Notes: generated from the sequence alone by a model not told the origin. 64,000 nucleotides of DNA from Streptomyces bottropensis ATCC 25435 (GCF_000383595.1 NZ_KB911581.1:4806496-4870495); one strand, 5' to 3'. Shown: positions 14,758 to 24,141, numbered from the stretch's first letter. Translations and numbers: made by a program.

Positions 14758-15888
14758 TCACAGGCTCCAGACGCGCAAGGTGTCACCCGCCTCGGAGACC
14801 GTGTACCAGGTGCCGTCGCCGAGCGCCCTCGGCGGGCCGGACACCGGTTCGGGGTAGGCGATGCGGTCGCCCAGACCCATCAGGGACAGGTCGACGAGCC
14901 AGTGCCGGCCCTCCCCGTACTCCTCGTCGCTCTCGACCGTGCCGACGATGCCGGTCCTTTCGTCGAGGAAGCCTCCCTCGTAGTCCCAGAAGGCCTCGGT
15001 CGCGTCCTCGTCCTCGTCGTCCGCGTCCGCCTCGGGATGCGCCGGAACCGTGTCGGCGCCCAGCTCGGCCTCCACCGCACCGTCGGTCACCGCGTGCGCG
15101 GCCAGGGTGTCCTGATCGTGGGTGACTGTCAGGAGACGGTCGCCGGACGGGCTCACCGCCATGAGTATCCGGTCCTCGTCGTCGAAGTACGAGACGGAGA
15201 GCGTCCGGCCGTCCCAGCGTCCCCACCGCAGCAGGGCGCCCTCCTGGCCCTCCCCGATGGACAGGCCCATCTGGCTCGGATCCGGGTGGGGTACGTGGAC
15301 CGATCCGGCGGCCGCCGCCCGCGCGTCCGCCCGTGCGAGCACATGCCCCTCGGCGGCGTCGACGACCAGCCATTCCTCCTTGGCAGGCTCGGCGGCCTCT
15401 CGTTCCCGCCCCTCCTCGGCGACGGGCCCTGGGACATGCGCCCACACCACGGTTCCGTCGGACGAGAATCCCGCCGATCCGCTGCTCGCGTAGCGATGGT
15501 CCCTGTCGTCGGCGTACTCGTCGTACGATCCGTGCGTCTCGTGCGGCTCGCGGCCCGTGCCGGCCCAGCAGTGGTGCCGAATCTCCCACCGCACCGCGCC
15601 GGTTCGGTCCACCGCCCGTACCGAGTGGACCCCGGCGAAGACGGCCAGGTCCAGGGTCGGTGCCACCGCGCACGTGCCGAAGCGGCGTGGCCAGGGCGCC
15701 GGGAAGCGGATCGGCTCGGACTCGCCCGATCCGTCCGTCGGCCGCTCCAGCACCCGCACCACCAGTTCGGTGTCGCCGCGCTGCACCAACAGCCGCTTCC
15801 CCGGCCCGTGCTCCGCGTACGGGGCGTCGGCCTCGGACGAGGAGAGGGGGGCGGGGTGCGTGGCGACGAGGCGAGCCGATGCGGTCAC
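14758..15888 (-). CDS. Hypothetical propeller-like protein
   Basis: 376 residues, no signal peptide or membrane helix. The chain alternates short beta-strand blocks of the kind found in WD40/PQQ-like propellers (for example LDLAVFAGVHSVRAVDRTGA, ILMAVSPSGDRLLTVTHD and a C-terminal TWYTVSEAGDTLRVWSL). There is an acidic insert rich in Asp and Glu around residue 280. No catalytic motif is recognised. Homologous conserved hypotheticals occur in Streptomyces. It converges on the BNR lipoprotein gene with a 40-base gap. Confidence 0.6.
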   Translation of the reverse strand: MTASARLVATHPAPLSSSEADAPYAEHGPGKRLLVQRGDTELVVRVLERPTDGSGESEPIRFPAPWPRRFGTCAVAPTLDLAVFAGVHSVRAVDRTGAVRWEIRHHCWAGTGREPHETHGSYDEYADDRDHRYASSGSAGFSSDGTVVWAHVPGPVAEEGREREAAEPAKEEWLVVDAAEGHVLARADARAAAAGSVHVPHPDPSQMGLSIGEGQEGALLRWGRWDGRTLSVSYFDDEDRILMAVSPSGDRLLTVTHDQDTLAAHAVTDGAVEAELGADTVPAHPEADADDEDEDATEAFWDYEGGFLDERTGIVGTVESDEEYGEGRHWLVDLSLMGLGDRIAYPEPVSGPPRALGDGTWYTVSEAGDTLRVWSL

Positions 15889-16040
15889 GGGTTCTCCGGC
15901 GTACGAAGGGATCTTGCGGACACCCTACGAGGGGGCACCGACAACGCGGTCGACCGGGCCGAGGGGAGGGACAGACGGCCGTTCGGCCCGTGAGAGCCTT
16001 GCCGTGACCGTGATCGACGTCGAACCCCGGAGTGTGGGAC

Positions 16041-16685
16041 ATGACCGTCAACCGGCCGGGGCTGCCCGGGGACCTGCCGTCGGCGGAGGTCCTGTGGGCG
16101 CGTTGGGCGCTCGTCGCCGTGCTGGAGGCCACCACGGCGGACGAGCGGGCGGGGCACCACCGCACGGGAACCTGGGTGGACGACGAAGGACTTCATCTGG
16201 ACGACGCCGGCTGCACCTGGTGGGCCTTCGCACAGCGGGGCGCCGGCCGGTACGTCCTCTACGGCGAGGACGAGTCGAGTCAGGTCAAGTGGCACGAGCC
16301 GCCGGTCGACATGCTCGCCGGTGCCCCCGCGTGGCTCCCGCACGAGCGACTGCGGGACCTGCTGGAGGGCTGCGAACTCGGCTGCGTCTACTGGTACGAG
16401 AACGGCACCTGGGCCCGGGCCCCGTACCCGTCCACCCTGAAGGACGACGGCCTCGACTGCGGTGTGAGCCGCTTCGTCGACAGGACGGACGTCCTCCAGG
16501 TGATCGCCGACGAGGACCACGGCGCCCTGCCGGCCCACGACGCCGCGACGCTGCTGGACCATGCCGAGAGCTACCGGCTGACGCAGGACCTCCTGTTCTC
16601 CCTCGCCACGGGACTCGACCGGCGGGCACCGGAACGGCCCGCCATGGTCAGGGCGTGGGAACGGGCGGGCCTGCAACGGCCGTAG
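16041..16685 (+). CDS. Hypothetical protein
   Basis: 214 residues from ATG 16041, which follows CCGGAGTGTGG. Acidic, Trp-rich and soluble, with WVDDEGLHLDDAGCTWWAFA and LGCVYWYENGTWARAPYPS as landmarks. No domain is recognised. Codon use and third-position GC are those of an expressed gene. It stands alone after a divergent propeller-like gene. Its 3' end touches the relic of a PLP-dependent decarboxylase on the other strand. Confidence 0.6.
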   Translation: MTVNRPGLPGDLPSAEVLWARWALVAVLEATTADERAGHHRTGTWVDDEGLHLDDAGCTWWAFAQRGAGRYVLYGEDESSQVKWHEPPVDMLAGAPAWLPHERLRDLLEGCELGCVYWYENGTWARAPYPSTLKDDGLDCGVSRFVDRTDVLQVIADEDHGALPAHDAATLLDHAESYRLTQDLLFSLATGLDRRAPERPAMVRAWERAGLQRP

Positions 16686-16890
16686 ACCTGCCGGCGAGCA
16701 GCGTGAAGAACCCGCCGCACGCGGCGTCGACGTGCACCCGGACGCCGTGGCGCTCCGCGAGAGGGACGATCTCATGGACGGGTCGACGGCTCCCAGGCCG
16801 GTGGTTCCGGTGGTGACGACGACTGTGCCGACCTGCCCGGTGCGCAGGACGTCCTCCAGTGCCGCGAGGTCCATGCGGCCGCGTCGGCCG
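16686..16890 (-). pseudogene. Relic of a PLP-dependent (group II) decarboxylase
   Basis: On the minus strand one frame reads GRMDLAALEDVLRTGQ and VGTVVVTTGTTGLGAVDP, then homology continues in another frame as VHEIVPLAERHGVRVHVDAACGGFFTLLAG. Together these are the central PLP-binding segment of a group II decarboxylase, broken by a frameshift near 16785. Only about 65 of an expected 450-480 residues remain, with no start, N-terminus or lysine-containing C-terminal half. An intact relative is present at 33207-34598. On the plus strand, the frame ending at 16961 reads EYTRLTSALREIDKALRQ, which may be a second relic. Confidence 0.7.
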
Positions 16891-17080
16891 CCGTCGAATA
16901 CACCCGGCTGACCAGTGCTCTCCGCGAGATCGACAAGGCGCTGCGCCAGGCCGCCGAATGACAGTCGCCCGCACCTGACAGCAACCGCCCTCCGGGAGCC
17001 GGTTCCCGAGCGCTCGGCCGGCACGGTCAGGCGGTATACGCCGTTGATCCACTCGTCGTCCGCCGCGTAGGTTCCCTCGT

Positions 17081-17944
17081 ATGACGAACCTACGGATCGG
17101 TGTGATGCACGACCGCGACCGGGCCCCGGAGGGACTGCCCGAGTTCGCGCGGCGGGCCGAGGCGCTCGGTGTGGACGACCTGTGGGTGGTGGAGGATCTC
17201 GGCTGGAACGGTGGCGTGTCGGCGGCGGCCGTCGCCCTGGGCGCGACGGACCGCCTGCGGGTGGGCATCGGCATCGCCCCGGCCCCGCTGCGCAGCCCGG
17301 CGCTGCTGGCGATGGAACTCGCCACGCTGGCCCGGGTGTTCCCCGGGCGGCTGGTCGCCGGCATCGGGCACGGCGTGCGGGAGTGGATGGTCCAGGTCGG
17401 TGCCGCTCCCCGCTCCCCGCTGGCCCTCCTGGAGGAGACCATCACCTCCGTGCGCGCACTGCTGCGCGGCGAGCGGGTCGAGCTGACGGGACGTGAAGTA
17501 CGGCTCGACGGAGTCAAGTTGGTGCATCCGCCGACCGAGGTGCCGCCGGTCGTCGCGGGTGTGGTGCGCCCTCGTTCCCTCGAACTGTCCGGCCGGGTCG
17601 CCGACGGCACACTGATCGCCGAGGGCCATGGTCCGCGCGATCTGGAACAGATCCGCGAGCTGACCTCCAAGGGCGCCGCCGGCGACCACACCCTGACCGT
17701 CTTCGCCTTCGCGTGCGTCGGTGACGACCCCGACGAGGTGGCCCGCACCCTCCACCCCCACACGGAGGGCCACGGCGCCTGGCTGGGCCGCCCCCAGGAG
17801 GAGGTCTTCACCGTCTCCGGCGACGCCGCGCGGGCCGCCGACGGCATCCGCGAACTCGCGGCGGCCGGCGCGGACACGGTCGTCCTGCGCTTCGTGGGCG
17901 AGGACCCGCTCGGGCAGCTGGAGGCCGTGCTCGCGGCCCGGTGA
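17081..17944 (+). CDS. LLM-class flavin-dependent oxidoreductase (luciferase-like)
   Basis: 287 residues with the bacterial luciferase-like TIM-barrel pattern: LRIGVMHDRD at strand 1, DDLWVVEDLGWNGGVSAAAV, VGIGIAPAPLRSPALLAMEL and the mid-domain RLVAGIGHGVREWM. Such enzymes use reduced FMN or F420; the sequence does not decide between them or name the substrate. ATG 17081 begins the conserved first strand. The gene is alone, with a 120-base upstream gap and a convergent hypothetical gene downstream. Confidence 0.85.
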   Translation: MTNLRIGVMHDRDRAPEGLPEFARRAEALGVDDLWVVEDLGWNGGVSAAAVALGATDRLRVGIGIAPAPLRSPALLAMELATLARVFPGRLVAGIGHGVREWMVQVGAAPRSPLALLEETITSVRALLRGERVELTGREVRLDGVKLVHPPTEVPPVVAGVVRPRSLELSGRVADGTLIAEGHGPRDLEQIRELTSKGAAGDHTLTVFAFACVGDDPDEVARTLHPHTEGHGAWLGRPQEEVFTVSGDAARAADGIRELAAAGADTVVLRFVGEDPLGQLEAVLAAR

Positions 17945-18101
17945 GCATCCCCGGCCTACGTCGCGAGGGGTCGCGACGGGGGCCTGACATCCCACGACCG
18001 AGTGAACTGCCCTGCCCCGCAAGGGTGCGCAGGCGTACGGGACGCCGATGGTGAGGCGTGGGCCGGCCCGGTGCCCCGGGACGGCCCCCGGCGCCGACCG
18101 G

Positions 18102-19292
18102 TCAGTGCTCGGGGCCGGCCGGAGGGGTGTCCGTGTTCTCCCGGCTCTCGTTCTCCCCGTTCCCCCGGCCCTGGTTGTCCGGGTCCCGGTCCTGGGGCCG
18201 GGCGGCGGGGCGCAGGGTCTTGGCACCGCCCTTGAAACGCTCCAGTGTGCGCGTCAGTTGCTGGAACGCGGACGTCGCCGGCGCCCCGGACGGCGGCAGC
18301 GCGGCGGGAGCGGCCTCGGCGGCCTCGCGATAGGCGGCGAGGGCCTCGTGGGCGCGCTCGGTCGCCTCCCGGTACAGGTCCCGGGACTCCGTCATGGCCT
18401 TCAGCGCCTCGGCGTACGCGGCGACACGTTGCCGTTCCCGCACGAGTTCCTCCTCCAGCGTGAGAAGGTGCCAGTCCTTGCGCAGCGCGGTCAGGTGGTC
18501 GTCGGCACCGTCCGGCAACGGCCGGAGCAGGGTGTCGAACCGCGTCACCGCCGCGACGAGGTCGACCGGCTCGGAACCGTCGAGGAACACCGTCCGTACG
18601 GTGAAGTCCTCCGCGGCGTACCCGGACGGGGCCGGGGCTCCGGGTAGCACCGCCGCACCACCGCGCGGCACCTCCACGTCGAACTCCCGCAGCGCCCAGT
18701 TCATGACCCGCAGCTGATGCGGTGCGGCCCGGTGCTCGACGATCCGGTGACGCAGGCTCGGCGGCAGCCAGCGTGCCAGCGGCAGGCGGCCGCGCTCGTC
18801 CGTGGTCATGGCCTCGTGGACGACGACGTGCACGCCCCATCCGCTGCGCCCGGAGTCCCTGAGCACACGCCGTACGTCCTTGTCGTCCTCGGGCAGGGCG
18901 TTGATCCTGCTCAGCGACAGGCCTGCGGCGGCGTCGTGGTCCCAGTCGCCGTACTCCGGCCAGAAACGGGTGACGGGGGACGGCCACGCCGGGTCCCACG
19001 GCTGTTCCGCCTCCGCGAGCAGGGTCCACTCCCGTCCGCCGCCCAGATCGGGCGCGAGACTGAGCCGGGCGCGTACGGTCACCTCGCCGGCGACCCGCCA
19101 CCGGGCCTCGAAGACCCGCTCCGGCGAGTCGCCGCCGGCGTCCGGCACCTCCAGGAAGTCGTCGATGGCCTGGCTGTCCTTCAGCCGGCGCAGGGTGCGG
19201 CGGAGTACGTCCTCCGCGTCGGGCCCTACGTGGCGGCCGCGAGCCGGCCACACCGTGGAAGGAGTCGTGGGACGAACTGGGGAAGTCGGCAT
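18102..19292 (-). CDS. Hypothetical protein with C-terminal coiled coil
   Basis: 396 residues from the ATG at 19292 (MPTSPVRPTTPSTVWPARGR). The central part has a mixed alpha/beta pattern with several Trp (RFWPEYGDWDHDAAAGLSLS). The region from about residue 270 to 350 is a charged heptad-like coiled coil (LTLEEELVRERQRVAAYAE then ALKAMTESRDLYREATERAHE). The tail is Gly/Pro/Asn/Glu rich and disordered. No domain is recognised. The ribosome site at this start is weak, so the exact start is uncertain. Codon bias supports a real gene. Confidence 0.6.
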   Translation of the reverse strand: MPTSPVRPTTPSTVWPARGRHVGPDAEDVLRRTLRRLKDSQAIDDFLEVPDAGGDSPERVFEARWRVAGEVTVRARLSLAPDLGGGREWTLLAEAEQPWDPAWPSPVTRFWPEYGDWDHDAAAGLSLSRINALPEDDKDVRRVLRDSGRSGWGVHVVVHEAMTTDERGRLPLARWLPPSLRHRIVEHRAAPHQLRVMNWALREFDVEVPRGGAAVLPGAPAPSGYAAEDFTVRTVFLDGSEPVDLVAAVTRFDTLLRPLPDGADDHLTALRKDWHLLTLEEELVRERQRVAAYAEALKAMTESRDLYREATERAHEALAAYREAAEAAPAALPPSGAPATSAFQQLTRTLERFKGGAKTLRPAARPQDRDPDNQGRGNGENESRENTDTPPAGPEH

Positions 19293-19663
19293 GAGTCCAT
19301 CGGGGAGCAGGGGCACACGTGCGCATACCAGTATCGCCGCCGTGGCCCGGAGGAGATCACCCGGGGTCCCGCCCGGCCGCGCGTCCCTGCCGCGAAACCG
19401 TCCCGGAGAGGTCCAGCGCTGCCCTCGTCTGCCCGGTAGGGGCACATACCGCGACAGGGCAGCCGCGTTCCGGGGACGGCGTCGACCGTGGCCGCTTCGG
19501 CCACCAGTTCGTCCTCTCCGACAGAGTGGAGTGTGGCTGCCGGGTTGACCGGCTCCTGTTTCCTGCGGACGTCCGGCCAGCGGCATAAGGTGCGAGGGCA
19601 CCGTCCTCACCTCCGCTCTGTCGGGTGAGGCCGACTCCGAGCCGACCGGAAGGCACGCTGCAC
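19293..19663. other. Gene-free interval
   Basis: About 370 bases between divergent genes. No ORF with coding-like composition, no convincing hairpin and no obvious repeat was seen. It presumably holds the promoters for the coiled-coil protein on the left and the methyltransferase on the right. Confidence 0.5.
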
Positions 19664-20290
19664 ATGACCGGGGAACGCGACCGTTGGGCGGAACTGACCG
19701 GCGGACAAGCCGGAGAGGAGTACTCCCGGCGCTTCGCTCGGCTCGCCGAGTCGGGCCACGACGTCCACGGTGAGGCGACCTTCTGCGCCGAACTGCTGGA
19801 GGCTCCCGCCCGGGTACTCGACGCCGGCTGCGGCACCGGCCGGATCGCGATCCGGCTCGCCGAACTGGGGCACGAGTGCGTCGGCGTGGACGTGGACCCC
19901 TCGATGCTCGCCGTCGCCCGCCGCGACGCCCCCGCTCAGGAGTGGCTCCTCGGCGACCTGGCCCACCTCGACACCCTCGGCCCGAAGCCGGACTTCGACC
20001 TGGTGCTCGCCGCCGGAAACGTCATCCCCCTCCTGGCCCCCGGCACCGAACCGGCCGTCGTCCGGCAGTTGGCCGCCGCGCTGCGCCCCGGTGGACTGCT
20101 GGTCACGGGCATGGGACTGGATGCGGCGCACCTGCCGCTGTCCGAACCAACCCTGACTTTGCGGGAGTTCAACCACTGGTGCGCCGAGGCCGGGCTCACC
20201 CTGCGGCAGCGTTACGCGACGTGGAGCGGCGACCCCTACGAGGACGGCTGCGGCTACGCCGTGAGCGTGCACTCCCGACCCACCACCTGA
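19664..20290 (+). CDS. Class I SAM-dependent methyltransferase
   Basis: 208 residues from ATG 19664, which follows GGAAGG at suitable distance. SAM-binding motif I is ARVLDAGCGTGRIAIRLAE (about 46-64), motif II VGVDVDPSMLAVARR, and the motif around DFDLVLAAGNVIPLLAPG takes the place of the usual post-II region. The substrate is unknown; the small size without extra domains fits the methyltransferase-11/25 type. The stop codon lies inside the first copy of a 19-bp direct repeat. Confidence 0.88.
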   Translation: MTGERDRWAELTGGQAGEEYSRRFARLAESGHDVHGEATFCAELLEAPARVLDAGCGTGRIAIRLAELGHECVGVDVDPSMLAVARRDAPAQEWLLGDLAHLDTLGPKPDFDLVLAAGNVIPLLAPGTEPAVVRQLAAALRPGGLLVTGMGLDAAHLPLSEPTLTLREFNHWCAEAGLTLRQRYATWSGDPYEDGCGYAVSVHSRPTT

Positions 20291-20324
20291 GTACGCGCCT
20301 GCCCGCCTGAGTACGCGCCTGCCC
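20286..20324. repeat. Tandem 19-bp direct repeat at a gene end
   Basis: CCTGAGTACGCGCCTGCCC occurs at 20286-20304 and again, after one base, at 20306-20324. The copies are identical. The first contains the TGA stop codon (20288-20290) of the methyltransferase, so the second looks like a recent local duplication that left the protein intact. Confidence 0.9.
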
Positions 20325-20453
20325 ACGACCGTCCTCCACGCCCGCGCACAGCGGCGGACGCCCCGCGCCCCCGGGGACCTTGGCGCGCGCCGACTGGATA
20401 CCTTGGCGCGTTCGCGTCATCGGCAGGGCGACGGGCGGCAGTAAGGTGCGACG

Positions 20454-21035
20454 GTGACCACCCTGCCGGAGGACCGGACGCCACCGATCGGCGACGAGGA
20501 CCGCGACACCGCCGTGCGGCGCGTGCAGGAGGCGTACGCCGAAGGGCACATCGCGCACGACGACCTGGACCAGCGACTGCACCTGGTCCTGACGGTGGCG
20601 ACGCAGGGCGAACTCGTCGCGGTCCTGGCAGACCTCCCAGAGGGGAACGGGGCGGTCACGTCCACGATTGCCGCCGCGAGTGGACGAATCCGGCGGCGGG
20701 GCGGATGGCGGGTACCTCGGTTCTTGAAGGTCGAGTCCGCATGCGCGAAGGTGCGCCTGGATCTGTCGCGGGCCGTCATCGAGCACGCGGTGATCGACAT
20801 CGAACTGCGACTCGGTACCGGCGGGGCCAGGATCACGGTGCCTCGCGACGCGGTCGTCGACATCGAGGGCCTGCGTACCGGATGGAAGGATTCGCGCTAC
20901 AGAACTCCGCGTCGCCGCAACGCCGTTGGGCCGAAGATCCGGATCTCCGGGGTGATGGGGTTCGGGCGGTTGCGGATCCGCCACGCGCGACAGCTGACCC
21001 CCTTCCGTCGCTCCAGGAGCCGCCGCGCTGCCTGA
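20454..21035 (+). CDS. DUF1707 domain protein with LiaF-like C-terminus
   Basis: 193 residues from GTG 20454 after AAGGTG. The N-terminal DUF1707 (about 10-62) has the signature GDEDRDTAVRRVQEAYAEGH and the following LDQRLHLVLTVATQGEL. The C-terminal half (KVRLDLSRAVIEHAVIDIEL, LGTGGARITVPRDAVVD) resembles the beta-helical LiaF-type cell-wall-active antibiotic response domain. No transmembrane helix is evident. DUF1707 proteins are common in actinomycetes; their role is not established. Confidence 0.85.
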   Translation: MTTLPEDRTPPIGDEDRDTAVRRVQEAYAEGHIAHDDLDQRLHLVLTVATQGELVAVLADLPEGNGAVTSTIAAASGRIRRRGGWRVPRFLKVESACAKVRLDLSRAVIEHAVIDIELRLGTGGARITVPRDAVVDIEGLRTGWKDSRYRTPRRRNAVGPKIRISGVMGFGRLRIRHARQLTPFRRSRSRRAA

Positions 21036-21148
21036 ACGGGCTGTCGAGCCCGGGCCCACGCGCATGAGCGTTGACAGCTTCCTCCCCTACCCTCGTGCGT
21101 GAACGTGGAGACGTCGGATGCCACGGGACCCACATCGAGGAGGCGGCG

Positions 21149-21985
21149 GTGTTCGGAAGAGGCACGCGGCTGTTCGCGGGTGTCGTGGTGGTGGCCTGCG
21201 TGGCGCTCGTCGGCCCCAGCGCACCGGGCGATGCCCTGTTCGCCAGGACACTGCCCGTGGACGCCATCAAGGATGTCGACCCGAACCGTGTCATGACGTG
21301 GAACATCTGCAACCCCTGCGACGAGAGCAACGTCGACCGGGCCGCCGAGATCGCCGCGGTGGCGCCCCAGGTCATCGGCCTGCAAGAGGCGTGCGTGCGT
21401 GACGTGGAGAGGATCCGGGAGTACCTGGAGACTTTCCACGGGCTGGTCTATCACGTCGAGTACGGCTCCGTTTTGCGGAGTTGGAGCCGGTGCGGGGGAG
21501 TGCCGTGGAGTCCGGGGGGCTTCGGGCAGGCCATTCTCTCGGCGGTGCCGCTGACGGACCGGGTCGGCGTGGAGTACCCCGACGGCGGGTCGGAGGACCG
21601 TGGATACACGGCGGTCACCGCGACAGTGGGTGGCCGGCAGGTGCGGGTCTTCAACACGCACCTCGCCCAGCGGCGCCAGGAGGCGATCCGGGCGGACCAG
21701 ATCGAGGTGCTCGCCGCGGACGTCGCCCGGTACGACCGCGCGATCGTTCTCGGTGACTTCAACGCGGTGCCCGACTCCGCCGAGATCGCCCCGATGTGGG
21801 ACGTGGCCACGGACGCGGACTCCGCCTGCAGACCCCCGTCCACGGGGGCCTGCGGGCTGACCACCGACTGGCAGAGCAAGTTCGACTACATCTTCCTGCG
21901 GGGCATCTCCCCGCTGGGGCAAGGGGTGGAGCTCTCCGAGTCCTCGGACCATAATCTGGTGCACGCCGACCTGGACCTGACCTGA
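21149..21985 (+). CDS. Secreted endonuclease/exonuclease/phosphatase family protein
   Basis: 278 residues. I chose GTG 21149 because GAGGAGG lies just before it and the next residues form a signal peptide (FGRGTRLFAGVVVVACVALV). The EEP fold motifs follow: VMTWNICNPC, VIGLQEACVRD (metal-binding Glu), TAVTATVGGRQVRVFNTHLA, VLGDFNAVPDSAE (catalytic Asp/Asn) and SSDHNLVHADL (catalytic Asp-His). Such enzymes hydrolyse phosphodiesters in DNA, RNA or lipids; an extracellular nuclease or phospholipase-like role is likely. It stands alone with an 800-base gap after it. Confidence 0.85.
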   Translation: MFGRGTRLFAGVVVVACVALVGPSAPGDALFARTLPVDAIKDVDPNRVMTWNICNPCDESNVDRAAEIAAVAPQVIGLQEACVRDVERIREYLETFHGLVYHVEYGSVLRSWSRCGGVPWSPGGFGQAILSAVPLTDRVGVEYPDGGSEDRGYTAVTATVGGRQVRVFNTHLAQRRQEAIRADQIEVLAADVARYDRAIVLGDFNAVPDSAEIAPMWDVATDADSACRPPSTGACGLTTDWQSKFDYIFLRGISPLGQGVELSESSDHNLVHADLDLT

Positions 21986-22787
21986 GCTGACCAGCGGTGG
22001 TCCTGGGGGCTGCGCGGGCGTGGGGGACGTCGGGTCGTTGGCGTCTCAGAGGCTTTGCGGGCGGCCGCCGCAGGTGAGTACCCGTATTTACGGAGGCAGG
22101 CGGAGGCAGGCGGAAGCCGTACCGGGGCGGCCGCGCGTGCCACCACTGCCGTCACCGTCCACATCAAGCCGCGGTGGGCCCTCTGAAGCTCAGTGGCGCC
22201 CGATCCACGACCATCGCGACTCCAGCCACCCCGAGTTGCGACATCGCATCAAGTCCCTGCGCGTAGAAGCGGACACCTGATCAGCAGGAACAGCGAAACG
22301 ATGCCGGAGTGTCAGGAGGGGGCGACCGGACGGCCTCCCCCTCGCGGCTGGTTCCGGCGTACCACCGACTGGGCACGCGCGTCCGCCGGCGCTCCCGCTC
22401 CTCCTGTCGATGGCACGGACCCGCCAGATATGCCCGGCGTGGCTGTCCAGCCGTACCCCCGTGCGCGGCCGGTTCGCGACAGCCACGGGTGCGGCGGCCG
22501 TCTCACCCACCGATACCGGCCGGGCTCGGAGTGAAGCCGGCCCCGACTTCCGCCCGCTGCGAGACGGCCGCGCCACGGGCCGAGCCGGCGCACACGACGG
22601 ACAGTCCGCGAAACAAGCGGTAATTCCGGACCGGCCGAAAAAGAAGGACACGGTAAAGCGCAGAACAGAGCGGCTGATCCGAGGCTGTTTCGCGCGTTCC
22701 CGGCCCGCCTAGGTTCGCTGTGCTCCGCACCCTGATCGGTCATGCCGTCAGAAATACGCACTCCAACGATTATCGAAGGAGAAGTTC
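21986..22787. other. Long gene-free interval before the protease
   Basis: About 800 bases with no frame that looks like a gene on either strand. The only local structure seen is a 10-bp tandem repeat (GGAGGCAGGC at 22092 and 22102). The last 60 bases are AT-richer and carry AAGGAGAAG, the ribosome site of the protease. A long regulatory region or a decayed gene beyond recognition are both possible. Confidence 0.5.
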
Positions 22788-23813
22788 GTGCGCAGTCTCA
22801 GACACTCCATACTTCCGCTGGCCGCGGCCACCGTACTCGCCCTGATCGGTGCCGGAACGGCCGAGGCGGCGCCCGCCCTGGGCCAGGCCAGAGCCGAGAG
22901 CAGCGCAGGTGCCGTCACCGCCGCCGGCAACGACACGACCAGCGTCGACCGGACCGCGCGGCTGTCGAACGGGGCCCCCGTCGACTCGGCCAAGGATGCC
23001 GCGGCACTGGCGCGCTTCTGGACACCGGAACGGATGGCGAAGGCCATCTCGCTCGACAACGTGGCCACCTCGTCGCGGAAGGACCTCGCCAAGCCGGCCG
23101 GGCCCACCGGGACGCCCGGAACCATTCCGTCAGCCCCCGCGCGCACGCACACCGCATCCGTGCGCATCAATGAATCCGCCGCGGTGGGCAAGGTGTTCTT
23201 CACCAACCCCGGCAACGGCGGCACCTACGCGTGTTCGGCGAGTGCGCTCAACAGCGGATCCAAACAGATGGTCGTCACGGCCGGGCACTGCGTCCACGGC
23301 GGCAGTGGCGGCACATGGATGACAAACTGGGTCTATGTGCCGCGCTACCGTTCCGGAGCCCGTCCGTTCGGCACTTTCGCCGCCAAGCAGATGCGTACGT
23401 TCAACGCCTGGATCAACAGCAGCGATCTCCGGCGGGACGTCGCCATGGTGACCACGTGGCCGCTCAACGGCAACAAGATCGTCAACGTCACCGGCGGACA
23501 CGGGATGAGCTGGAACTTCTCGCGCACGCAGCCCATCACCATCATGGGCTACCCCGGGAACTTCGACAGCGGGGAACTCCAGTGGGCGTGCACGGGCACC
23601 ACACGGGCGGCCGGTGACGGCGGCATCGAGCTGCAGTGCAACTTCGGCGGCGGCTCCAGCGGTGGACCGTGGCTTCGGGAGTTCAACGACTCCAACGGTC
23701 TCGGATCGGTCAACGGGGTGATGAGCACCGTCACTTCGACCGGCTGGAACGAGGCCGCCTACTTCGACGACGCGGTCAAGGCGATGTACGACGCCCAGGG
23801 CAACGTCACCTGA
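22788..23813 (+). CDS. Secreted trypsin-like serine protease with pro-region
   Basis: 341 residues from GTG 22788, preceded by AAGGAGAAG. Signal peptide 1-28 (ending GTAEAAPA). A pro-region of about 90 residues contains RFWTPERMAKAI near residue 78. The chymotrypsin-fold catalytic domain has His167 (VVTAGHCV), Asp217 (LRRDVAMV) and Ser291 (GGGSSGGPW). It belongs to the V8/glutamyl-endopeptidase-like S1 proteases of streptomycetes. Specificity is not assigned. A small secreted protein gene follows after 66 bases and repeats the WTPERM motif; both probably end at the terminator at 24142-24174. Confidence 0.92.
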   Translation: MRSLRHSILPLAAATVLALIGAGTAEAAPALGQARAESSAGAVTAAGNDTTSVDRTARLSNGAPVDSAKDAAALARFWTPERMAKAISLDNVATSSRKDLAKPAGPTGTPGTIPSAPARTHTASVRINESAAVGKVFFTNPGNGGTYACSASALNSGSKQMVVTAGHCVHGGSGGTWMTNWVYVPRYRSGARPFGTFAAKQMRTFNAWINSSDLRRDVAMVTTWPLNGNKIVNVTGGHGMSWNFSRTQPITIMGYPGNFDSGELQWACTGTTRAAGDGGIELQCNFGGGSSGGPWLREFNDSNGLGSVNGVMSTVTSTGWNEAAYFDDAVKAMYDAQGNVT

Positions 23814-23879
23814 CGGACCCGGGGACCGGCCACCCGACATCGCACCCGGAGATCGGGCACAGGACAAGGAGACCCTTCC

Positions 23880-24107
23880 ATGCGTCGCAGCAGCCTGAGT
23901 CGCTGGGCGGCAGCCGCCGGCCTCGTCGCCGTGGTCGTGGCGGTGGCGGCCTGGCGCACCGCGGCCACCGCCTCGGACTCCGAGGCACAGCCGGAGCCGG
24001 GAAGCACGGTCAACGAGGTACGGCAGGACCCGAAGACGGTCCGGGACCACTGGACGCCTGAGCGCATGCGCGAAGCACAGGACGCGCCCATGCCGAAGCG
24101 CGACTGA
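23880..24107 (+). CDS. Small exported protein resembling the protease pro-region
   Basis: 75 residues: a positively charged start and one hydrophobic segment (about 8-27, LSRWAAAAGLVAVVVAVAAW) that is a signal peptide or anchor, then a short hydrophilic part ending DHWTPERMREAQDAPMPKRD. WTPERM (58-63) is shared with the pro-region of the protease encoded just upstream (RFWTPERMAKA). This suggests a stand-alone pro-peptide, chaperone or inhibitor for that protease; the idea is inference. ATG 23880 follows a purine-rich AAGGAGACC site. Same operon as the protease. Confidence 0.75.
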   Translation: MRRSSLSRWAAAAGLVAVVVAVAAWRTAATASDSEAQPEPGSTVNEVRQDPKTVRDHWTPERMREAQDAPMPKRD

Positions 24108-24141
24108 CGGCGGACGGGTCGCAACGAGCAGGGCACCAGGG

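Noticed and set aside
22312..22761. Minus-strand 149-codon ORF in the long gap before the protease.
   Set aside because: Arg/Gly/Pro-rich, no domain, no ribosome site and no codon bias.
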